Shown here piece by piece: positions 1 to 5,138 of a stretch of DNA of 8,500 nucleotides. This stretch comes from a bacterium (GTDB lineage: Bacteria > UBA9089 > JASEGY01). The translations under genes were made by a program, and so were the position numbers. Each line of letters opens with the position of its first letter. Position 1 is the stretch's first letter. A model generated the notes under the pieces. That model made no database searches. It saw nothing but the letters and a program-made list of their open reading frames with translations, and was not told where the DNA came from. The stretch covers positions 3,334-11,833 of the forward strand of contig JASEGY010000069.1 of NCBI GenBank assembly GCA_030019105.1, written 5' to 3'.

Positions 1-138
1 TTAAGAAAAAGATTTTGGGGTTGGTTGAAGATTGGAGTTTAGGCTTTAGCCTTTCATAAGTAATGAAATCCTAAAGGATTAACTCCGAAAGCTATATAGC
101 CTATCTTGAATTCGCTTACCCCAAAATATTTATCTTAA
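1..138 (-). mobile_element. 138-bp MITE-like element, copy A
   Basis: This is a short non-coding element with terminal inverted repeats. The left end reads TTAAGA, a variable stretch, then ATTTTGGGGT; the right end read inward on the other strand is TTAAGATAAATATTTTGGGG. The two ends match over about 21 bp with two mismatches. A second, inverted copy lies at 4914-5051. By eye the two copies align without gaps over 138 bp with about 14 differences. The TTAA at each end could be the outermost TIR bases or a 4-bp target duplication. There is no ORF, so mobilisation would need a transposase from elsewhere. The centre holds the 53-bp palindrome (34-86). The inner end supplies the stop codon of the hicA gene at 135-287. 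The window begins exactly at the element's first TTAA, so its outer flank cannot be seen. Confidence 0.8.
34..86. repeat. 53-bp imperfect palindromic core, copy 1
   Basis: The two 24-nt arms match in three 6-bp blocks, GGAGTT, CTTTAG and TTTCAT, separated by short unpaired stretches, with a 5-nt centre. As RNA or single-stranded DNA it would form a stem with internal bulges. The same 53 bp occur at 893-945 and 4966-5018. This copy differs from those only at one central base. Confidence 0.85.
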
Positions 139-287
139 GAGCTATAGTTTGGAATGGTTAATGTTATTCCCTTCGAGTCGTTGCGGATTTTAACATGGCT
201 ACCTCTTTGATGAACTTTATAATATCCGATCCGTTTAAAAGCCTTAATAATTTCCTCTCCTGACAGAAGCGGTGGTTTAGATGTCAT
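135..287 (-). pseudogene. hicA: HicA-like mRNA interferase toxin, 3'-truncated by a MITE
   Basis: A 50-aa frame begins with MTSKPPLLSGEEIIKAF and contains RGSHVKIR (residues 28-35). This is the HicA core, in which the Gly-Ser-His histidine (His31) is the expected catalytic residue. HicA toxins are small ribosome-independent mRNA interferases with a dsRBD-like alpha-beta-beta-beta-alpha fold, usually about 60-80 aa. Here the first helix and the strands are present, but the frame stops after TIPNYSS, where the closing helix should start. The stop codon (135-137) lies within the TTAA terminus of the 138-bp element. The ATG overlaps the hicB stop as ATGA (284-287), the usual coupled layout. It is probably an inactivated toxin, though a weakened product cannot be excluded. 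The frame is too short for default gene callers. Confidence 0.8.
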
Positions 288-490
288 ACTGCCACCTCAA
301 GAGTTCTATACTTATCAGAAAACGGCTGAACTGTTACCGGATCTGGTTCCAAATATAACTTGATCGCTTCTCTAATATTGGTGATTGCTTCTTCTTCCGT
401 CTTGCCTTGTGACCAACATCCCTTCAAAACTGGGCAATGAGCTACAATATAACCATCCATTCCCTGTTCAAGTACAATTTTGAAATTCAT
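284..490 (-). CDS. hicB: HicB-family antitoxin
   Basis: A 68-aa protein with the HicB N-terminal partial RNase H-like fold: a strand (MNFKIVLEQ), DGYIVAHCPVLKGCWSQGKTEEEA and a helix NIREAIKLYL. HicB binds and neutralises HicA and often represses its own promoter. The ATG at 490 is chosen over upstream in-frame codons because a strong Shine-Dalgarno sequence (AGGAGGGG on the minus strand, about 494-502) sits at the right distance. The longer frame starting at 565 has no such site. The C-terminus ends soon after the helix, without an obvious added DNA-binding domain. A -10-like TATACT lies at 507-512, without a convincing -35 box. It overlaps hicA by 4 bp. The antitoxin is intact although its toxin partner is cut. 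Confidence 0.87.
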   Translation of the reverse strand: MNFKIVLEQGMDGYIVAHCPVLKGCWSQGKTEEEAITNIREAIKLYLEPDPVTVQPFSDKYRTLEVAV

Positions 491-566
491 ACCTTCCCCT
501 CCTATAAGTATAATGGTAGAAAACCCTTGGATTACAACCTGCAACCTAATAACTGTCCCCCCCATA

Positions 567-579
567 ACTGGTAACCAGT
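567..579. promoter_or_regulatory. 13-bp palindrome upstream of hicB, possible operator
   Basis: ACTGGTAACCAGT is a perfect inverted repeat with 6-bp arms and one central base, about 75 bp upstream of the hicB start. HicB and other antitoxins often bind such sites. This position is somewhat far from the start codon, and only one copy is visible, so the role is a guess. Confidence 0.3.
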
Positions 580-594
580 CAGAATGAATAGCTT

Positions 595-614
595 AAGCAA
601 TCAGGTGATTGCTT
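595..614 (-). terminator. Hairpin at the end of the split toxin gene
   Basis: AAGCAATCA and TGATTGCTT are perfect 9-bp arms with a 2-nt centre, so in practice a shorter stem with a 4-nt loop. It begins at the stop codon (614-616) of the disrupted gene on the minus strand. There is no clear run of U after it (it reads AAGCTATT). It could be a weak or factor-dependent terminator separating the acs operon from hicBA. Confidence 0.4.
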
Positions 615-837
615 TACAGAATTCCTTTTTGCTTAAGAACTTCCAAATAACCCTCATAGGATAATGGACATTTAATTAAATCCTTAAAGTGTTCGGAAGA
701 CAACTTTAGCTGCCCGCGAATTTTATTAGCCACCTTTTCAGGAATATCTCCTTTACCATGAGAGTAATGAACCCTTAAAACCTTCTTATTTTCGACAATT
801 AACCAGCCATAAATATGCCCTGTTTTCCGTATCTTCA

Positions 838-995
838 GGGATGGTTCACCTTACTGTGAAAGCTTGCGGCTAAAAATTATCATTAACTTTCCGGAGTTAA
901 TCCTTTAGGATTTCATTAGTTATGAAAGGCTAAAGCCTAAACTCCAGAAAGAACGCAAGGTTTCACAAGAAAATGGACGATTTTTGAACCGTCCC
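838..995. mobile_element. 158-bp MITE with 8-bp target duplication
   Basis: The ends are GGGATGGTTCA and, inverted, GGGACGGTTCA. The element is flanked directly on both sides by the same 8 bases, TATCTTCA (830-837 and 996-1003), which is a textbook target-site duplication. Subterminal inverted repeats GTGAAAGCTTGCG (856-868) and CGCAAGGTTTCAC (954-966) lie inside. The 53-bp palindrome (893-945) forms the centre. It has no coding capacity. An 8-bp duplication and G-rich ends occur in several IS families, so I do not name the parent. Its removal restores the interrupted gene in frame, which confirms the borders. Confidence 0.9.
893..945. repeat. 53-bp imperfect palindromic core, copy 2
   Basis: The sequence is identical over all 53 bases to the copy at 4966-5018, although the surrounding element has different terminal repeats. 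A short stretch to the left (TTAACTTT, 883-890) also matches the left neighbour of the copy at 4966 (4957-4964). Confidence 0.88.
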
Positions 996-1042
996 TATCT
1001 TCAAATCTAATTTGGTAAATACACCTTCAATATCACTCTTCT

Positions 1043-1393
1043 TTATCGGCATACAATAATTTCCTCTAAATAGGCTAACCACCTTTTAGGAAGCTTACCG
1101 AGGTTTTCTTCTTTTTCACTTTTCAAGTCTTCGTACAAATCTACAATCTCCTCACACAAACGGTCAATTGCCTCAAATTCTGTATCCTCATATGCAAATG
1201 CTTCAATGTCATCAAGACTTGCTATCACAGTGCCGCCTTCAAATTCAATTAAAATATATATAGGCCTTTTTAAAGAATACCGTGGATGCTTGAGAGTGTT
1301 AATCGGTATAATCTTTTGATATTCCCCTATTGCCTTCAGCAATCCTTTAGATAGTTGTTTATATTGCTCTCTTGTTAACACTTGTGTTTCCAT
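1043..1393 (-). CDS. 116-aa antitoxin-like protein, partner of the split gene
   Basis: A small acidic protein. A helix (TREQYKQLSKGLLKAI) is followed by IIPINTLKHPRYSLKRPIYILIEFEGGTVIASLDDIEAFAYEDT and a long C-terminal helix rich in Glu, Asp and Lys. The pattern of strands, then a phrase like 'AFAYEDTEFEAIDRL', recalls HicB-like or other antitoxin-like small proteins encoded before a toxin. I cannot assign a named family. The start is preceded by GGAGA about 9 nt upstream. The gene lies 13 nt downstream of the isochorismatase-family gene. Its 3' end overlaps the start of the MITE-split HicA-like gene by 10 bp, which is the main reason for calling it antitoxin-like. If the partner is dead, this is an orphan antitoxin. 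Confidence 0.75.
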   Translation of the reverse strand: METQVLTREQYKQLSKGLLKAIGEYQKIIPINTLKHPRYSLKRPIYILIEFEGGTVIASLDDIEAFAYEDTEFEAIDRLCEEIVDLYEDLKSEKEENLGKLPKRWLAYLEEIIVCR

Positions 1394-1406
1394 AACGTTG
1401 TCTCCG

Positions 1407-1958
1407 CTACTTGATTATCTTCAACATCTCTTTAAATTCCCTTGTGCCGGCCCGTTTCAATATCTGGTAAATAACAGCCTCAGTCGAGGTAACCACTCCC
1501 CCGGCTTCCCTCATAAGATCAAGGCCAACCCGCCAATTCTCATCCGTTCTTGAGGCAACGGCATCCTGAGGCACATGAACCTGATAGCCCTTCTCTAAAA
1601 GGGTGAAACAGGTCTGAAAGACACAGATATGGGATTCCACCCCTGTCAGGATTATATTTTTAAAATTATTTGATTCAAGACAGCAGTTAAAAGGTTCAAC
1701 CGCGCAACAATTAAAATCCAATTTTTCTATGGGATTATAGGCAGGCATTACATCTTTTATTTCCTGGAGGGTGGGGCCAAGCCATTTAGAGTACTGTTCA
1801 GTTAGAATGACCGGCAAATTAAATAATCCGGCAAGATGAAGCAGCCTGACAATATTGTCAATAACCATTTGCTTGTGTCCCATAACGGACATGAGCTTTT
1901 CCTGAACATCTACTATAACTATTCCTGTATATTCTTTATCTAATAAAGAAATAAGCAT
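1407..1958 (-). CDS. Isochorismatase-family cysteine hydrolase
   Basis: A 183-aa protein of the isochorismatase/nicotinamidase superfamily, with an alpha-beta-alpha Rossmann-like fold. The catalytic triad is visible: Asp17 in VIVDVQEKL, Lys79 in IEKLDF, and the nucleophile Cys112 in GVESHICVFQT. The Val-Glu before Ser-His corresponds to the conserved cis-peptide region. Length is typical for the stand-alone hydrolases. It lacks a metal-binding Asp-x-His pattern I could recognise as nicotinamidase, so the substrate is unknown; this subfamily includes many uncharacterised proteins close to the YcaC and ISOC types. There is no strong Shine-Dalgarno sequence before the ATG. A small hairpin, GTAACC paired with GGTTAC (1968-1988), lies just upstream. 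It is probably expressed in the acs transcript, 60 bp after the 102-aa gene. Confidence 0.9.
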   Translation of the reverse strand: MLISLLDKEYTGIVIVDVQEKLMSVMGHKQMVIDNIVRLLHLAGLFNLPVILTEQYSKWLGPTLQEIKDVMPAYNPIEKLDFNCCAVEPFNCCLESNNFKNIILTGVESHICVFQTCFTLLEKGYQVHVPQDAVASRTDENWRVGLDLMREAGGVVTSTEAVIYQILKRAGTREFKEMLKIIK

Positions 1959-2018
1959 AATTGTATTGTAACCTATGGCAATGGTTACGTCAAGTAAAAA
2001 GTTGAGGGCATCTGTTTT

Positions 2019-2327
2019 TTAGCCGCCGATGATAGTCTTATCCTCTTCTAAGGCCTCATATATCTCCCGCTCAATCATCGGGTAAGTAACAGAGTTCCAG
2101 CCATTACCAAAATGATGGCTGAGCAGATTCAGGACAAAAAAATCATCGGTCTCAATACAGAAGATGATCTTCAGGGGAGAATGGCCTATGACCTCATAGC
2201 GATGGATCGTTCGACACCTCTGATGAAATACCTTGTTTTTCCCCTTTTTTATCCACTCCTCCCGTTCCCTTTCAATCTCCTCTATAGTGATGTCCTCTTT
2301 AGTATCAAAGATTGAGATATACCACAT
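2019..2327 (-). CDS. 102-aa conserved-looking protein of unknown function
   Basis: A small soluble protein starting MWYISIFDTKEDITIEEIERERE, with a charged helix at residues 14-32. A central part (HRYEVIGHSPLKIIFCIETDD) alternates like beta strands, and a second helix leads to the C-terminal YPMIEREIYEALEED. The plan of strand, helix, strand, 'ETDD', helix resembles ferredoxin-like small proteins such as DUF3303 or GYD-type domains, but the match is only by general shape. A very strong ribosome-binding site (AGGAGGAGG on the minus strand) lies about 6 nt before the ATG, so the gene is very likely translated. It lies 82 bp after acs and 60 bp before the isochorismatase-family gene. The spacer toward acs contains the heptamer array at 2349-2383. 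I see no signal peptide or membrane segment. Confidence 0.75.
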   Translation of the reverse strand: MWYISIFDTKEDITIEEIEREREEWIKKGKNKVFHQRCRTIHRYEVIGHSPLKIIFCIETDDFFVLNLLSHHFGNGWNSVTYPMIEREIYEALEEDKTIIGG

Positions 2328-2348
2328 AACAACCTCCTCCTTTCATTT

Positions 2349-2383
2349 CGGATTGTGGATTGCGGATTGCGGATTTTGGATTA
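2349..2383. repeat. Tandem array of five 7-bp units (CGGATTG type)
   Basis: Five consecutive heptamers: CGGATTG, TGGATTG, CGGATTG, CGGATTT and TGGATTA. It lies between acs and the 102-aa gene. The same GGATTGC motif occurs as an inverted pair on the other side of acs (4370-4404), so related repeats bracket the gene. The units are too short and lack spacers, so this is not a CRISPR array. Confidence 0.75.
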
Positions 2384-2409
2384 ATGAACTCGAAACCCGA
2401 ACCTCGGGA

Positions 2410-4347
2410 CTACTTACTGTCTTCTATCAGCCGGGTGACCACCGAGGGATCAGCCAGGGTAGAGGTGTCTCCGATATCTTCCGGTCTGCCTTCAGCGATC
2501 TTACGCAAGATACGGCGCATTATTTTACCGCTTCTGGTCTTGGGCAAGGCATTGGCAAATTGGATCCTGTCCGGTTTGGCAATCGGACCGATATCTTTAG
2601 CCACCTGCGCCACTAATTCCTTCTTTAATGTCTCACTCTTTTCTATTCCAGTATTGAGGGTAACAAAGGCATATATCCCCTGGCCTTTAATCTCATGGGG
2701 AAAACCCACGACCGCACTCTCCGCCACGTCCTTATGACCAACTAAGGCGCTTTCCACTTCGGCCGTACCTAATCTGTGGCCTGAGACATTGATCACATCA
2801 TCAATCCGGCCAAGGAGCCAGTAATCTCCGTCTTCATCCCGCCTGGCCCCATCTCCGGTTAAATAGTTGCCCGGATATTGAGAAAAATACATCTCTTGAA
2901 AGCGTTCGTGGTCACCATAAATAGTTCTGGCTATTCCGGGCCAGAAAGGCGATTTAATAGCTAATGGCCCTTCCTCATTTGTCCCGGCCTCTGTGCCGTC
3001 CTTCTTGAAGATGACAGGCTTTACCCCAAAAAATGGCTTAGTGGCTGCCCCGGGCTTGGTAACTATCGCACCAGGCAGGGGTGAAATAAGGATACCGCCT
3101 GTCTCTGTCTGCCACCATGTATCCACAATGGGACATCTCTCTTGACCTATCACTCGATGATACCAGAGCCAGGCCTCCGGATTAATCGGCTCACCCACTG
3201 AGCCCAGAAGTCTGAGGCTGCTTAAATCATGCTTCTTGACCCAGTCCTCTCCTTCTTTGGCTAAGGCCCGAATAACAGTCGGGGCCGTATAGAATATATT
3301 AACCTTGTATTTCTCGACAATCTCCCAAAATCTGGCCGGATTGGGGTAGGTGGGGATACCCTCAAACATAAGACTTGTGGCCCCATTGCTTAATGGCCCA
3401 TAAACGATATACGAATGCCCCGTAATCCAGCCTATGTCTGCCGTACACCAGTAAGTGTCTTCTTCATGATAGTCAAAAATCAACTTAAAGGTAGCCGTGA
3501 CATAGAGGAGATATCCGGCGGTGGTATGGAGAAGCCCTTTGGGCTTGCCGGTACTGCCACTGGTATAAAGAATAAAAAGCGGGTCTTCAGCATCCAGTGG
3601 TTCCGGTTCGCAAACCGGGCTAACCTGCTCTTTATCAGTAAAGAAATCACGATATAGCGCCATCTTGACCGGAATATTTGTCCTCTTTACGACTAAGCAG
3701 GCTGAAACCGTAGGCGCTCCTTCCAGGGCCAGGTCTGCATTTTTTTTTAAAGGAATCACCTTGCCACGGCGAAAGCCGCCATCTGCGGTTACCAGAACCT
3801 TTGCCTGACAGTCATTCAGCCTTTCCCGTAAGGAATCGGCGCTGAATCCTCCAAAGACAACACTGTGAACCGCGCCAATCCGGCTGCAGGCCAGGATGCC
3901 GATAGCTAATTCAGGGATCATCGGCAGATAAAAAGCCACCCGGTCTCCCTTTACCACCCCCCTCTTCTTGAGAATGTTAGCAAATTGGCAGACCTGATAA
4001 TGGAGTTCCTGATAGGTGTATGTCCTGTTCTCGCCGTTCTCACCTTCCCAGATAAGGGCGGCCTTATTTTTACGCCAGGTAGTCAGATGACGGTCAAGAC
4101 AGTTGTAAGAGACATTTATCCGGCCACCTTTAAACCAGGCCATCTCAGCCTTTGTGGGGTCGCACTCCAGTACCTTATCCCACCTTTTGAACCAGTTAAG
4201 TTCTTCTGCCTGTTTGGCCCAGAAGCCCTCCAGGTCGCTTTCCGCTTCCTGATACAAGGCCTCGTACTCCTGTAATGATTTAATGTGAGCCTTTCCTGAA
4301 AATTCCTCCCCTGGAGGAAAAACCGCTCCTTCTTTATGTTTACTCAT
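2410..4347 (-). CDS. acs: Acetyl-CoA synthetase (AMP-forming)
   Basis: A 645-aa cytoplasmic enzyme that converts acetate, ATP and CoA to acetyl-CoA through acetyl-AMP, for acetate assimilation. Length is normal for Acs (about 650 aa). The N-terminal ACAS region is followed by the ANL-family core: P-loop [11 protein letters not shown] (261-271), [10 protein letters not shown] (409-418, with the tryptophan that limits the acyl pocket to acetate), [10 protein letters not shown] (495-504), the hinge and C-terminal start [15 protein letters not shown] (513-527), and the catalytic lysine Lys608 in [11 protein letters not shown], the site acetylated in regulated Acs enzymes. No key residue is missing. 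ATG 4347 has GGAGGAG about 6 nt upstream. A consensus promoter lies at 4405-4433. It is the first gene of a probable operon with the 102-aa and isochorismatase-family genes. Close relatives such as propionyl-CoA synthetase are less likely given WWQTE and the length. Confidence 0.97.
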   Translation of the reverse strand: MSKHKEGAVFPPGEEFSGKAHIKSLQEYEALYQEAESDLEGFWAKQAEELNWFKRWDKVLECDPTKAEMAWFKGGRINVSYNCLDRHLTTWRKNKAALIWEGENGENRTYTYQELHYQVCQFANILKKRGVVKGDRVAFYLPMIPELAIGILACSRIGAVHSVVFGGFSADSLRERLNDCQAKVLVTADGGFRRGKVIPLKKNADLALEGAPTVSACLVVKRTNIPVKMALYRDFFTDKEQVSPVCEPEPLDAEDPLFILYTSGSTGKPKGLLHTTAGYLLYVTATFKLIFDYHEEDTYWCTADIGWITGHSYIVYGPLSNGATSLMFEGIPTYPNPARFWEIVEKYKVNIFYTAPTVIRALAKEGEDWVKKHDLSSLRLLGSVGEPINPEAWLWYHRVIGQERCPIVDTWWQTETGGILISPLPGAIVTKPGAATKPFFGVKPVIFKKDGTEAGTNEEGPLAIKSPFWPGIARTIYGDHERFQEMYFSQYPGNYLTGDGARRDEDGDYWLLGRIDDVINVSGHRLGTAEVESALVGHKDVAESAVVGFPHEIKGQGIYAFVTLNTGIEKSETLKKELVAQVAKDIGPIAKPDRIQFANALPKTRSGKIMRRILRKIAEGRPEDIGDTSTLADPSVVTRLIEDSK

Positions 4348-4369
4348 AGTCTCCTCCCCTTCCGATTGC

Positions 4370-4404
4370 GGATTGCGAATTCCTCATCCCTCATTCCGCA
4401 ATCC
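4370..4404 (-). promoter_or_regulatory. Stem-loop at the 5' end of the acs mRNA
   Basis: On the minus strand GGATTGCGGAAT (4404-4393) can pair with ATTCGCAATCC (4380-4370), with one bulged G and a 12-nt loop. It lies directly after the expected transcription start of the 4405-4433 promoter, so the acs mRNA would begin close to this stem. Such 5' stems can protect mRNA from decay. It is made from the same GGATTGC unit as the array at 2349-2383. I see no riboswitch signature. Confidence 0.5.
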
Positions 4405-4433
4405 ATTATACTCTTCTGATAAAAGTGTGTCAA
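4405..4433 (-). promoter_or_regulatory. Consensus sigma-70 promoter of acs
   Basis: On the minus strand there is a perfect -35 box TTGACA (4433-4428), a 17-bp spacer, and a perfect -10 box TATAAT (4410-4405). The expected start is near 4398, giving a leader of about 50 nt before the acs ATG with its GGAGGAG site. A full match to both boxes suggests strong housekeeping transcription of the acs operon. Confidence 0.85.
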
Positions 4434-4461
4434 GAAAAATATGAGTCCTGATAACTTTCTC

Positions 4462-4491
4462 TTGACAGAATGAAATGTATTATGTTACACT
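4462..4491 (+). promoter_or_regulatory. Divergent plus-strand promoter facing the 102-bp palindrome
   Basis: TTGACA (4462-4467), an 18-bp spacer, and TACACT (4486-4491) with a TG two bases upstream (extended -10, TGtTACACT). The start would be near 4498, about 20 nt before the palindrome at 4519-4620. No ORF with a credible start follows within the next 600 bp, so any transcript would be non-coding or would read on to the DUF29 gene. Confidence 0.5.
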
Positions 4492-4518
4492 TAGGCTAGG
4501 CAGTGGAAGGAAAAGTAT

Positions 4519-4620
4519 GGTGATGTTCATCGTTTCGGCCAATAGCAACCTTCCCGAAAGCTTCAAGCTTTCGGGAAGGTAAGGTTGCAAGTCTCCCTGG
4601 CCGAAGCGATGAACATCGCC
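4519..4620. repeat. 102-bp nested palindrome, able to form a long hairpin
   Basis: The outer arms of 23 bp (4519-4541 and 4598-4620) match with two transitions and contain TTCATCG, GGCCA and its complement. The inner arms are a perfect 16-bp inverted repeat, ACCTTCCCGAAAGCTT (4548-4563) and its complement (4565-4580), around a single base. A further GCAACC (4545-4550) can pair with GGTTGC (4583-4588). Bases 8486-8500 match the outer arm exactly (15 nt), so this is probably a dispersed repeat family. The minus-strand frame that crosses it (about 64 codons) is a by-product of the palindrome. Confidence 0.8.
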
Positions 4621-4692
4621 CTTTATCTTACTATACTCAACGCGGGCATAATCTGCGATTTTGTACCTTCTCAATAACTTGGGGCAATCTGT

Positions 4693-4727
4693 GTTGTAAG
4701 TTGTAAGTTGTAAGTTGTAAGTTGTAG
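4693..4727 (+). repeat. Tandem array of five 7-bp units (GTTGTAA)
   Basis: Four exact GTTGTAA units are followed by one GTTGTAG. It is the plus-orientation member of a family that recurs inverted at 5060-5082 and as an inverted pair at 5611-5675. Confidence 0.85.
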
Positions 4728-4743
4728 GTTACGCCTACTATAG

Positions 4744-4918
4744 CTTTTAAGCGTGACTAACAAAAACGCCTAAAGTTTTGGCCCTGACTCGAAGAAATCC
4801 GAGCCCCATCGGCTCGCCGACAAGCGATGCTACGCAATCCGCAGAAGCATCTGACTGAAATCCTGCAAAGGTGGCGTGATCCATGACTTTAGGTAATGTT
4901 GTTAATCACGCTTTTAAG
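4744..4918. repeat. 175-bp imperfect palindromic element
   Basis: The 32-bp ends (4744-4775 and 4887-4918) are inverted repeats with about 25 matches, including AAGCGTGA, TAACAA and CCTAAAG. The interior contains a perfect small hairpin CGAGCC-5 nt-GGCTCG (4800-4816). There is no coding signal. It touches the 138-bp MITE at 4914, sharing the TTAAG bases, so the MITE may have inserted into its end or the two may have arisen together. No target duplication is visible. Confidence 0.6.
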
Positions 4919-5051
4919 ATAATGTTTTTGGGGTAAGCGAATTTAAGACAGGCTATTTAACTTTTGGAGTTAATCCTTTAGGATTTCATTAGTTATGAAA
5001 GGCTAAAGCCTAAACTCCAATTGATATCCAACCCCAAAATCTTTTTCTTAA
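4914..5051 (+). mobile_element. 138-bp MITE-like element, copy B
   Basis: Same length as the element at 1-138, in the opposite orientation, and about 90% identical by eye. It is bounded by TTAA on both sides, with terminal repeats ending in GGGGT and ACCCC, and carries the 53-bp core in the middle. Because both copies end exactly at TTAA, either the TIR begins with these bases or the element targets and duplicates TTAA. It is non-autonomous and has no ORF. Confidence 0.82.
4966..5018. repeat. 53-bp imperfect palindromic core, copy 3
   Basis: Identical to the core at 893-945 and one base different from the core at 34-86. Here it is the centre of the 138-bp element. Confidence 0.88.
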
Positions 5052-5059
5052 ATACTATA

Positions 5060-5082
5060 CCTACAACTTACAACCTACAACC
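5060..5082 (-). repeat. Inverted 7-bp array (TTGTAGG type)
   Basis: CCTACAA, CTTACAA, CCTACAA and CC: three heptamers in the reverse orientation of the 4693-4727 array. Together the two arrays enclose the palindromic element and the MITE. The array ends about 57 bp before the DUF29 gene. Confidence 0.75.
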
Positions 5083-5138
5083 TGTTCAAAATCACTATTT
5101 ATGACCGTGCTGAGTATAACGCAAGAGAGGAACATATT

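Larger units (their letters stand above)
614..1052 (-). pseudogene. Small HicA-like gene split by a 158-bp MITE
   Basis: The gene begins at ATG 1052 (MPIKKSDIEGVFTKLDLKI) and runs into a stop (963-965) inside the element. The 3' part is an open frame at 614-850 with no usable start. If bases 838-995 and one copy of the 8-bp duplication are removed, the halves join in frame as one 90-codon gene: N-terminal helix, then HIYGWLIVENKKVLRVHYSHG, then KVANKIRGQL and IKCPLSYEGYLEVLKQKGIL. The Ser-His-Gly followed by a helix resembles small HicA-like proteins, but I cannot name the exact family. The restored gene's start overlaps the 116-aa upstream gene by 10 bp, and GAGG lies about 9 nt before its ATG. 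This supports a translationally coupled two-gene module. It is almost certainly inactive in this genome. Confidence 0.85.

Noticed and set aside
491..565. An upstream extension of hicB by 25 codons
   Set aside because: The family's start and a strong Shine-Dalgarno sequence fit ATG 490; the extension lacks both.
2233..2737. Two plus-strand open frames of about 125 codons opposite the acs 3' end and the 102-aa gene
   Set aside because: They overlap strongly supported minus-strand genes, have no ribosome-binding site, and read through the CGGATTG heptamer array.
3415..4275. Plus-strand open frames opposite acs (about 80 and 96 codons)
   Set aside because: They are antisense to conserved Acs motifs and have no recognisable domain.
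4480..4674. A 64-codon minus-strand frame in the spacer
   Set aside because: Much of it is the 102-bp palindrome read as codons, and there is no good start site.
4693..4727. A CRISPR array
   Set aside because: The units are 7 bp, directly tandem and without spacers.
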